Origin: Hygrocybe punicea
Lineage: Eukaryota; Basidiomycota; Agaricomycetes; Agaricales; Hygrophoraceae
Length of the DNA: 64,000 nt
Assembly (NCBI GenBank): GCA_963556145.1
Contig: OY744467.1
Coordinates: 3,968,001-4,032,000, forward strand
Reading direction: 5' to 3'
The first letter of the stretch is position 1. Each line of letters starts with the position of its first letter. The notes under the pieces were generated by a model that had not been told where the DNA came from, did no database searches, and worked only from the letters and a program-made list of their open reading frames with translations. The translations under genes were made by a program, and so were the position numbers. Below, one piece after another: positions 23,889 to 33,893 of the stretch.

Positions 23889-23994
23889 CACGAAATGAAT
23901 GTATTATTTGTGATGAAGAATGCATAACGAGCAGATCACTACAAGACGACACTACGAGAATGAAAAGAATGACATGAAACAAGATGCGCATTAT

Positions 23995-25941
23995 TCATGA
24001 GGAAGATTCAAGGGAACTGATGCTCTCTGCACGTAGCAGCTTCTTCCTAGCAGCCTTCGCCTGTGCACGCGGAGCAGGGTTGTTGGCCATGAATGTCGAC
24101 CATAGCCCAGCTTTGGTGTGTTGAGCGGCAACAGCCTCAGCTTTCGAGGAATCAGGTGCTGCCTTCCACCGGGCACGGTTGTCATAAAATGTTGAGCTGT
24201 GAAAGGGAACCTTGAAGAAGTGCTTAAATACTTCTTCGACAGGTCGGCGGTTGCTCCTGTCGGTGGAGGCAACAAAGCATTGGACGATATCACAGGTATA
24301 GAAGTCGCGTGGCCAAACAGGTGTGGAACTTGAGTCTGAATCAGAGATCAGGATAGGCGATGACTGCGTGCGTTGACATGACGTGCTTGGCTGGTCATCA
24401 GGCGATGTGTGCTCTGTTTTGATAGGAATGGGAGGAGACTGCAGGCGCTGACGTGACGTGCTTGGCTGGTCATCACCAGAATCGGTCGACCACTTCCGCA
24501 CCTTTGAAAGCGATCCACGCTTCACCCTCGTTCTTGCAGCACTCGGTTGAGCGGACTGATCCTCATCTGACGAGAGTTCCATGTAGGTCACCCGCTTCGG
24601 CTGTGACTTGCTAATAGCATCGAGTTTCTTCTCCAGAATTTTGCTGCTAACGTAGCTTCTTTCACGAGGTAGATTGTGGCGGAAATGAGGAACGTTCCGT
24701 TGAACAGCCGACTTAAGATGCTGGTCCAGGTCCTGACACTGAGTAACACCAATGCGCTTGAGAAAGACGCAATCGTTCTCCTGAACGGTTATGACATGAT
24801 TCTCTTTAATTCTTGTCCAGGTGCTAATGGCAGCACGGTGCAATTGCAAAGCTGTGACGCTCTGTTCAAAGCCAAGGTCCTCGAGCACGGTGCGGTTGAT
24901 GACGAGATGTGGCCAGGTAAAACCATCTTGCAATTCGACAATAGCAGGCTCGCCATTGTTCTACAGAAACATGTTATTGTCGTACTCTCCACCATTAACA
25001 GGACACGCACCTCAAGCCACGCATAAAGAATGATTGTATGCTTCGACTTGTGAAGGCTGTCCAGTCGAGTCGAATCTAGCTTCCGCTGCTTCTCACGCAG
25101 CAGCTGCTCTTGCTCATACTGCTCAGTGAAAATTGGAGGCATGTGCGACACATATCGTGGATTTGGTCGGGCATCGATGCTGTGTGTAAACGTAGATATG
25201 TTTGCGGTGGGTTCAGACGAGATAGGCAACAAGTCTCCAGTAAAGGGGAGAGGGGGGACAGCAGATTGACTGGTAGTTGCTGCGATAGAGATTCCAGACG
25301 TCGAGGCAATTGGTGGAATAGTGTGAATGAAAGGCAATGGGGCAGATGGAAGATCAAACAGCTGCTGTGATGCTACAGGTTGTTGCGATGGCTGATCAAT
25401 AGTCGCCAATGGCTCTCGGCAAGCAGTTGTCTCCGTGACAAAGTGAGGAGGACTAATACAGCCCCCCGCGGAGAGACAGTGTGTCTTGCAGAAGCGCCGT
25501 CTGCAATCTATGCGAATACGAGTAGATCGACATGTGCCTACTGGGCACCGTGGTTTGGCGGCGGCAGCAGCTGCAAGTGGTTGCACCGGCGGTGTGGCAG
25601 AGTTGATGAGTGATAGCGTCTCATCTGGTAGAGAGGCTGACTGTGCATCATTTGGTACTGGCGAACCCAGTTGGCTGGAGCTAGGGAAGGAGGGAGAACG
25701 TGATTTGCTCGAACGTGAGCCTGGCTTCCATCGAAAATATCGGCACTCCTCATGCGTGTCAGGGTTGACAGCTTTGCACTGTAGGGAGTGGATATAACCA
25801 TCATAGAAAGTAACACTTAAGGTAGATGGCACTTACCCGCGCATATAACCGGCCTTGATTTCCGTTGGCACTGGACTTGACGATCTCGAAAGGGACAAAA
25901 CGATTGCAGGTGGTGCAAGTTAAGCCCTCGGGTTGTTCCAT
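23995..25941 (-). CDS. GRF-type zinc-finger protein of a transposon-linked family
   Basis: Three exons splice cleanly to roughly 600 residues with no stop. Exon 1 starts at ATG 25941 (MEQPEGLTCTTCNRFVPFEI) and ends NGNQGRLYAR; exon 2 starts CKAVNPDTHEECRYFRWKPG at about 25,778 and ends ILYAWLE near 25,015; exon 3 starts NNGEPAIVELQDGFTW and ends ISSLESSS. The Cys pairs C9/C12 and C36/C47, with the GR-x-Y-x-x-C and C-x-Y-F-R-W pattern, match a GRF zinc finger (single-strand nucleic acid binding). A second Cys/His cluster, CRSTRIRIDCRRRFCKTHC, occurs about residue 120. The rest is disordered and Ser/Pro-rich. Such proteins are many-copy in Agaricomycete genomes. Function is unknown; its place inside an inverted-end element suggests it is a passenger or accessory gene of that element. 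Confidence 0.7.
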
Positions 25942-26321
25942 GACGATGCAATATAAATGGATGCTAACAAGAAACGAAGTAGGGTATGAAGCGCCAAGGG
26001 GGAAATGACTGAGGTATAGCATGTTCAAAGTCAGTGTACCTGCCAGCGAAAATGCCAGTGGATTAGTTGCCTCGGAAAGCAAAGTTTGGGTTGAGAAGAT
26101 AAGGTGACTTACTGGTGGGGTGCAGGGGGAGGGACGTACCAAGGTAGCCTGCTTGAGGTCGTGGTGGCGGGATGAAGAGGGAGTTGTCGAACGTGTGCAG
26201 GTGAAAATCGGCTCTATGCTTGGTCTTGTTTGGCCTGTTTCCGCGCGACGCAGTCCGACTCCATGTCCGACTCCATGTGTGGAATGGCGGACTTTCGAAT
26301 TCCCGGACTTTCTGAATATTA

Positions 26322-27508
26322 CAGCTGATTCGGAAATTCTTGTCCCACGGTTCAAAAAGCGCGAAAAAAATCAAAAAAATCAAAAAAAATCAAAAAATCA
26401 TTTGCTCCCTCAATACCAGCTAGAATCGCCTACATTTTCATGGTCAGACCCATAAACCCTCAGAGAATACCCTGATGAAGATCTTCATGCATTAACAGAT
26501 GTCAATTTCTCGAAGATTTCTCGAAGATCTACATGGTTTGTCAAGACCAATTGCGCCTTCGCTGGCTTCTCCACATCGGAATATGAGTTTGGGAATCCAA
26601 ATGGAGACACCTTCATCGGCGTAAACACACTGAGGGTGTCAAGAAAGATGTCTGTACATCTCAAGGTGCAGTCGTCTCCCACTTGCCTTCCGTCACACTC
26701 ATTCTCAATCAGTTTAGCAATAGTGGAATCGACGATTGGGACGATTCGCACCTCCCAGGCCCTCCCAAAACTAGGCGGAGGCCCCATGCCGTTTTCAACA
26801 AGCGGGTTCAAATGTCGCAATGAGCAGTGGCTGAGGGACAGCGAAGATGTTAAGCAAAGAGTTTGTTGGCCTTCCCTACTACTCCGAGTGGGTTCGAGAC
26901 GATGGGCAAGCAAATTCTCGCATCAAAGGAACACAGCTGTCATACTTGTGGCAACAGCATCGCCAACAACACCAAGGAGCAGTGATCAGCGTGAGTATTA
27001 GGTGAGTACTCCCTGTCAGTTTGCATTCAACTTGGGTCATACTCAGTCACTCAGTCACTACTCAGTGGGTCTGTTCGGCAAGCCTTGGGCAGTCCCCAAA
27101 GTAATGTTGAAGTACTATTGTGTTCGGCCAGTACTAGTAATGTTTTAACATATACTCTGTGTATACCAACTTCCTTGCCTTATCCATAGTAACTGCTGTT
27201 ATGCCTGCTTCAACTAAGTCATGTTCAGGATACCCACTCACTCAAATTGATCTCCATTGACATCGTAGAAGAATTTTGGTTAGGCTGTCTTAGGCAATGT
27301 GCTTGGTGGAGACACCAACAGATTCAACGATGTTGTCTGTATCCCAGCCTTCCAGCAGTAGCCGCAACACTCCTTGTTTCATTTTGTAGCTGATATGGCA
27401 GTAACCCATAGTGAATGAGTGGTATTGAGGGAGCAAATGTTTTTTTGATTTTTTTTGATTTTTTTCGCGCTTTTTGAACCGTGGGACAAGAATTTCCGAA
27501 TCAGCTGT
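26322..27508. mobile_element. Nested ~1.2-kb element with ~90-100-bp inverted ends
   Basis: The left end (26,322-26,422) and right end (27,419-27,508) are reverse complements, sharing CAGCTGATTCGGAAATTCTT, GTCCCACGGTTCAAAAAGCG and a poly-A/T tract (repeated ATCAAAAAA). The right end abuts the inner inverted repeat of the surrounding composite. On the minus strand near 27,300-27,380 a short frame reads MKQGVLRLLLEGWDTDNIVE and SVGVSTK, which resembles the N-terminal helix-turn-helix of Tc1/mariner-like transposases, then stops. The rest shows no transposase catalytic motifs. Probably a decayed or deletion derivative. Confidence 0.5.
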
Positions 27509-28190
27509 ACATGTAATGTTCTCCCGTTTTGGAAATTTGGCGACTTCCGCACAAATTCAACCTTGGCAAACCGCCGTTGTTGACAGCGAGCAGGCGGTTG
27601 CGCAGCGTGCAGAGGTGAGTAATTCACTATTTGGATCCTTTCATACCCTTTACTCATGAATTCCTCCGCTAGGTAACAACTTCACAATCCAGCATGATGG
27701 CCAACTACAACGGTGTCCGCAAGTTCCAACACCTACAGCCACGCTCCACCACTCTCCAGCGCCTTCCGGCACCTACGGAACAACATGGGCAATATCGCTC
27801 ACAGGTGGTATTTCTGTTCAGAACTTTGTTATTGACATGTCTTATTTTTATCACACAGATCATGTGTCATGTTAGCTTGACGCAACTTTTGCTTCAAACC
27901 ACGGCGCATGCAGCAACGGCAACAGCAACAACGCATATGCGGCACCGGCGGATAGGATACAAAGAGAAATGCAGCGGGCAGTGGTGCATCCACCCCACTG
28001 CGCCAGGTAAGTCTTTTTTTAAAACTTGGATTTTTGTCTATGTCCTAACTACACAAACGACAAACCCAATCCGCCCAGCCCCGATGACCTGCGATGACGA
28101 TGACTACGATGGACCACAACGATGGATGACGACGAAGGGTTGGGAAGGACGACAATGCGGCGGGTGATGGCGACATCGGAGGGACAACAA

Positions 28191-28193
<3 letters not shown>

Positions 28194-28222
<29 letters not shown>
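28194..28222. repeat. (CGA)n microsatellite
   Basis: About ten uninterrupted CGA/GAC triplets inside a longer GA/AC-rich low-complexity stretch (28,080-28,300). The open frames reading poly-Arg, poly-Val and poly-Ser here are by-products. Confidence 0.8.
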
Positions 28223-28224
<2 letters not shown>

Positions 28225-28855
28225 GGACCACGGCGACAACAACAATAACGGCATGAAAAATGCCGATGAAATAGATGAGGATGGACAACAACAACAACGG
28301 CCCACCTCCTCCCCCGTTTACCTCGTACTTGCACGATCACCCCAATTGAGGTGGGGTGTGCAATTGCGAGGATTGCAAGGCTAGGCGAGGACGCAGGTAC
28401 GAGTTTGGTGGGCAGTGCCTGCTTCCACCCTCCAGAACGCTCACCCGCCCTCTCCCATCTCCTTGCACCCCCTTGCACCCATTTGGCACCTATCCCACCC
28501 TCCAGCAACCCTCTCACGCCTCTCCCATCCCCTCGTACCCATCCTGCATCCTCTCCACCCTCCAGTTCCCACTTCCACCCATTGTTATGTATTTACTGTG
28601 TCTCGTCTATGTAATTTTCTCAATTCAAATTTAAACGATACAAAAAGAACTAGCCAATAAACCGGAGGGGTGGAGGAGAACTCGAGCACGTTGTTGACGA
28701 CAACGAGCGCGGAACGCTGTTGTATATGGGTGCCGATAACTCATTATTAAAAGATGGGCTCTTAAATTACTATGGTACATGGGGTCTTGGCTGTCGGCAA
28801 CAGCAGTAGAGCCAAACAGAGACCAATTTGGGGCTGATCACTGTCGCTTTCCATA

Positions 28856-30594
28856 TCAGAGCAATTTCCCGATAGGTGTCAGGTCGCCAAATCCGCCCTC
28901 ACATTTACTGCGGCTGTATACCATGCAACCCCGGACAAATGTCTTCTCAACCCGTCCTCGCAACCTAAGGCCTTCAAACGCGGATAACTTATTCTTGAAC
29001 ATGAGAGACTCTTTGGTCACCTGCCAAGCAATCAGTGACATCTATAGCATTAATATTATTACGAACCGTCCACTCCGTTTCTGGATCCCAAATGATCAGA
29101 TCAGCGTCGTAGGCAGCTGCCAGTTGACCCTTGACGTTGCCTAACCCGGCATGTTTAGCAGTCTTTGCACTGGTCCAATCCACGATTTGATTGACGGTTA
29201 CCCCTCGCTTTCGTCCTTCCGTCCATAACAAGCTCAAACCCAACCCAAGAGCGCTAATTCCACCCCAAGCCCCCATGACATCTCCGTCATCCAACTTCTT
29301 CATGGCCATCGCGCACGGGCTGTGGTCGGAAACAACGCAGTCGATAACACCGTCCTTCAACGCTTCCCACAAAAGCTCCCTATTCCATCGTTCTCGGATT
29401 GGTGGACAACACTTGAACTCCGGCCGGCCATGAGGAATGTTATCGGAGGAAAGACACAGATAATGAAAACAAGTCTCTACAGTCAAATTGAGGCCGGATT
29501 CTCTAGCGGCGCGGATTAACGGCAGCGCAGACGACGCAGATAGATGGACTATGTGACATCGAAGAGATGGATGTGCCACCTGTAATGACGTGATGAGGGA
29601 GATGGCATCGGTTTCCAGCGTCTGAGGTCTAGACTCGAGAAATGTCGTGTAAGATGCTGCATTGGCTTTTTCCTGCGCACACGATATTGCAAGGGTTTCC
29701 GCAACGACGGGTGAACGATCTAATTCAGCGTGACAAAGAAGGACGGTGGATTCATGCTGTTGAAAAACCTTGAGTCAAATAAGGCGACATAATAACATCA
29801 CTGGCCTGGAGTTCCCGCATAGACTCCGTCAAGTCAAGCTCTGTGACACAGGGGAACTCCTGGAGGCAAAATTAATCCTGCAGTCTTTCGGCCAGTCAAA
29901 TACAGACCTCTACACCGCTTTCGATGAGGAAGCATTTGAACCCTTTGCAGCCAGCTTCGATCAGAGGAATCAGATGAGCCTGTCAACCCTTCAGGACGTC
30001 GAACGGTATCAATGCTAGACATATACTTGGTTCCCGGGAATAACACCCCCCCAAAAGGCAACATCAGTCCAGCACTGCCCTTGCGCTGCTTGACGTTTGA
30101 TCTCAAGGTGATGCAAAGTTGTCGTCGGAGGTATTGAGTTGAGAGGCATGTCAACCACTGTCGTGACACCCCCAGAAGCTGCGGCTCTCGTTCCAGTCCA
30201 GAAGCCTTCCCAGTCGGTACGGCCGGGTTCATTGAGATGGACATGGGCGCTGAGATGAACTGGACCGTAAGTTAATTTTATGATAGAAGTACTTTCCGGC
30301 GCACTCCACGAGTCCTGGAAGAATGAAAAACCTGTCTTCAACTGCTACCCATTCGATATCTAGACCATCGAATTCAGGACCCAGCACGGTCTGTTGGCCC
30401 GGCAGAACGGTCTTGATCTTGCCAGTGTTCGGATCTGTGATGATAGTGGCAGGCTGTGGTGTATCACGGCCAGGAACGATGACGTTACTTCCTGTGAAAA
30501 CGACGAGGCGGCCATGCATGGTTGTCAGGGTGATGGTGGTAAACTTCAAGTTGGACTTGGGAATGTTTGTTGCATGGACGACCACGCTCATCAT
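28856..30594 (-). CDS. DAL1: Allantoinase
   Basis: Zinc amidohydrolase opening the hydantoin ring of allantoin to allantoate, in purine-nitrogen salvage. Landmarks in order: [10 protein letters not shown], the metal site [40 protein letters not shown], the GCKGFKCFL segment with the carboxylated Lys, a His in LLCHAELD, a His in [13 protein letters not shown], and the Asp of VVSDHSPC. It closes with [30 protein letters not shown] and ends TPIGKLL. A clean 45-nt intron near 29,030-29,075 joins EWT|VTKES. All metal ligands are present, so it should be active. Two in-frame ATGs compete: 30594 (used here) and 30519 ([11 protein letters not shown]), which fits the family length better. GATA-factor-like sites lie just upstream. 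Confidence 0.9.
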
Positions 30595-30743
30595 CGTCCT
30601 CGACTCTTATCGCTTATAGCCTTATACCCCTGTACTGGTACTAGGCCTCGCAAGTCCTTTGCATCGCCATAGTGATGTCTTGCTGTGAGTCAATATTATT
30701 ATCTGATCTGATCACTAGGGATGCGCCTCATCACTTCCATGCT

Positions 30744-30753
30744 TATATATTAA
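30744..30753 (+). promoter_or_regulatory. TATA-like box upstream of the Yippee-like gene
   Basis: TATATATTAA lies about 45-54 bp upstream of the ATG at 30798, in the 203-bp spacer shared with the divergent allantoinase gene. Confidence 0.4.
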
Positions 30754-30797
30754 GCTCTCGCACTCCGTCATGAGTACAGGCACGCGTAGACTCAACC

Positions 30798-31324
30798 ATG
30801 TCCAGCACAATCTCAGTCTGCAACTCGACCGTTGACGGTAGTACTAGTCGGCTTCCGCGTCCTTTGCCTCCTCGTCCATTACCGGCCCTGCCTCGTAGTT
30901 TGGTTTGTAAGATCTGTTCGACTTCGATAACCTACACTCATGCCATCCGTTCCCATGTGAGTGGTTTGGTCGCTCAGAAGATTCCATGCAACTAAGAATA
31001 TCATAGTCCCGGGCCTTTAAAGGCTTCTCTGGAAAAGCATCGCTGTTCAAGACAGTGTAACTATTTTTTCTGACCTTGCGTGAGCGTGCATGTTTCTTAT
31101 TTTATTTCTGCAGATCCAATGCCACGTTGGCACCGCCCAGCGTCCAGCTCATGGCGACTGGCGTACATACCATGCAAGAAATCAAGTGCAACACTTGTGC
31201 GTCATACCTGGGCTGGAGAATTGTTCATGCCCGCAACCGTTCTGAGAAATGGAAGGAGGGAAGCTGGCTCCTGGAGCTGGAAAGTCTTGTAGAGAGAGCG
31301 GGTTTGTCGTCGCATTATTCATGA
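30798..31324 (+). CDS. Yippee-like zinc-binding protein
   Basis: Three exons. Exon 1 (ATG 30798) has a Pro/Arg-rich start and the first zinc pair CKIC followed by STSITYTHAIRSH. After a ~60-nt intron the next exon reads SRAFKGFSGKASLFKTV. A third exon from about 31,113 reads SNATLAPPSVQLMATGVHTM, then the second pair CNTC, SYLGWRIVHARNRSEKWKEG and SWLLELESL. The spacing of the CxxC pairs, the F-x-G-x-A-x-L-F block and the L-G-W-x-x-x-x-A...K-(Y/W)-K-E-G motif are those of the Yippee/Mis18/cereblon fold. Acceptor 'catag' and donor 'gtgtaact' were chosen because other choices meet stops. The C-terminus is longer than in animal Yippee proteins. The cellular role in fungi is not established. Confidence 0.82.
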
Positions 31325-31415
31325 ATTCATCGTCCATTCGTATATTTTGTGTGGTAATCACGTGACACTTCAATTAGAAAATTACTTTTACACAGATCGC
31401 TTTCAAGTTCAATTG

Positions 31416-33799
31416 ATGCGCAAAAACACCAATTCCCCCCCAGACTCTGCGTCTACAGTAGTTGGCGTTACCTCGTCTCTGGACTCGCTTCAGAGTCAAC
31501 GCTTCACAACCGATGGTCCAGTGTCTGTCAGGCAGTCAACTGCAGACTTGGAATCAGAATCAGACTTCAACGTCGTTACACTTGATGACGACGTACCATT
31601 CTCCACGGTGCCTCTTACTGCTCGCGAAAGCATCCCCTCAAGAAAGTCTTTCTTCGAGAAGGTGGAAGAGATTCGCCGGCGAAGTACAGACTCGATACGT
31701 TCCACTTCCACCGCTCCAGGGAATCCAGAACCGCACAAGAAATCGCTTTCTGATTCTTCAATTCAGTCCACCAGCAGCATCCCGTTTATTCCTCGGCTGG
31801 ATGTCCAAGAAGAGGGGAATTTCGTTGCTCAACGAGCTAGCATTGATGGTCAGCAACAGCAACTACAAGAATATGTTCGTCTGCAGAACGAACGGCAGGA
31901 AGCAGAGGAGAATGCCCTCAATGGTGTCATAGATTGGGGTACGTTGCATCTTGTTTATCTCGTTTTATGTCTCCGTTTAATCTTCTAAGATTTCTGGGGA
32001 GCTGTGATTTCCGGTTTGTCTAAACATCATTTTATTTCAATCATTTCCTTGATATCCTTCGCATTAGACTATCAGACTTTCGCCTCCGACAACGCCGAAA
32101 AATTAGCTATAGCGATCCAGAAGGGGATACCAGACGCACTCCGTGGAATGATGTGGCAGCTGATGTATCGACATTGGCGCTTTGCATTGAATTAATCTCG
32201 CACCTTACAAAGTTACTCGCAGGGCTGCTTCGAAGGACCCTCAACTGGAGGACACGTACCTGAAGCTTCTCAAGGGGAAGAGCTCTCATGAAAAGGCTAT
32301 TGCACGAGATCTGGGAAGGTTTGAGTTCGTATGTTTTATTGTCTGCCGCCTTTTAAATTACGTGCACCGCCTAGAACATTTCCGCACCACGCCTTCTTCA
32401 CCGATGGTCAAGGAATCGGTCAAGAAAATTTGTTCAACGTGTTGAAGGCATACTCATTGTAGGCGTTGCCCACAAAGTTTATTAAATTTCCAGCTGAACG
32501 TCCAGGAAGATATGATCCTGCCGTAGGATATTGCCAGGGTCTACCTTTCGTTGTGGCCATACTGCTGCTTAATGTATGTGTTATATTCCGTCAATGCAAC
32601 GTTGCTTGACTGTTCCTAGATGCCAGACGAGGAAGCCTTCTCGCTGCTTGTGAGAATAATGTACTCATATGATCTCCGCGGCCATTTTCTGCCAGAAATG
32701 CCAAAGCTTCAGTTGCGTCTGGTTAGTTGCTTCCCGAGGACTTGGCAATTTCGTGGTGCTGACCCTCTTTAGTACCAGGTCTGAACCAAACTGTCCGCAT
32801 GGAAATTGTTTCGTTGAAACTTGTGTAGTTCGATCGTTTACTCGAAGAATTACTTCCAGTGCTGCACCTTCATTTTCTAAGGCAGGGCGTCAAGTCCAGC
32901 ATGTTTTGTTCGCAGTGGTTTCTTACCCTGTTCAGTTATCGGTAAGTTCACTGGCTCTCTTTCTGGAGGTGCCACTGACAGGGCGTATTTTAGGTTCCCG
33001 TTGAATATTGTCTTCCGGATCTACGACAGTTGTCTCGCGACCGGAATCGAAGCGATATTTGGATTCAGCATTGCCCTCCTCCTGAAAAATGAAGAGGCGT
33101 TGTTATCTCTTAACTTCGACCAAATCCTTGCATTTATCAAAAGTCAGATTTTCGACAAATACAGGGTGGGTGTCAATTTCTACCATTTATTTCATCAACG
33201 TCATGTTTAACGCAAGGGTTTCGTCTCAGATAGAACCTGCTAGGGAAGGATCTGAAGCCACTTACCAAGTGGACGAATTCGTTCAGGACGCCGTTTCATT
33301 GAGGATTACGCCTTTTATGTTGGACAGCTATGCGCACGAATACGAGGACCTCGTCCGTGTTCGAGATGCACATACAAATGAAAAGGCTGCTCTTCAACAA
33401 CACAATCGCATTTTATTGGCTCAGGTGTGAGTGCATTCATATCCTTTAATTGACTGAACCTTCATCATACATATTGTGTAGCAAGAATCTTGAAACGACC
33501 TTAGTGCAACTCAATTCTGAGCATGTTGAAGTCCTCGTGCGTCTTTTTACGCATTCTGGTGTCATAACTAACGTGAATCGCTTTACAGAATGAATTAGTC
33601 AAGTCTCGATTGCGGAATGAGGAAATCGAGGAAGAACTGGTTCGATATAAACTTCTGTGAGTCTTTCTGAAACTGATACTTTTTGACACTGATGGCTGCG
33701 AATAGTTACGCAGAAGCAATGCATGAGAATCAAGATGCCTTGTCATCGCACCGAATATCTGCCACCACTATGCTGAGCAGGAAAGGAAGTGACTTTTGA
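31416..33799 (+). CDS. TBC-domain Rab GTPase-activating protein (Gyp5/EVI5-like)
   Basis: Accelerates GTP hydrolysis by a Rab GTPase in vesicle traffic. The N-terminal part is Ser/Thr-rich and disordered with a short FFEKVEEIRRR helix. The TBC domain follows: WDFWGAVISDY, KGIPDALRGMMWQLM, the arginine finger in IARDLGRTFPHHAFF, the glutamine finger in AVGYCQGLPFVVAILL, MPDEEAFSLLVRIM, and SQWFLTLFSYRFPLNIVFRI. The last exons code for a coiled coil (NEKAALQQHNRILLAQVKNL, ELVKSRLRNEEIEEELVRYK), the layout of Gyp5/EVI5/RabGAP1 proteins. Both catalytic fingers are intact. The ATG at 31416 is the first in frame; an additional short 5' exon is possible. It lies in tandem 92 bp after the Yippee-like gene. 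Confidence 0.87.
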
Positions 33800-33893
33800 C
33801 TCTGGATTAAGCCATGGAGGTTCACTAGAGTACTTGCACTTGCACATTTTTTTCTTAATCATATCAATGCACCTACTATAGCTAGTATTTCAC

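Larger units (their letters stand above)
22425..28710. mobile_element. Composite ~6.3-kb element with inverted ends (KDZ-associated)
   Basis: The outer sequences 22,425-22,489 and 28,639-28,710 are inverted copies: TTTATTGGCTAGTTCTTTTT on the left, its complement AAAAAGAACTAGCCAATAAA on the right, continuing into ACTTGAGCATGTTGTCGACA-like sequence. A second inverted pair lies further in, 23,165-23,350 versus 27,510-27,680 (shared blocks CCTAGCGGAGGAATTCATGA and ACGGGAGAACATTA). G-rich minisatellite-like DNA sits between the two blocks on both sides. Thus both flanks of the island are the two ends of one element, or two copies in opposite orientation. The interior holds a KDZ-associated protein fragment, an intact GRF zinc-finger gene on the minus strand and a nested inverted-repeat element. 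No complete transposase was found, so it looks non-autonomous or decayed. Confidence 0.6.
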
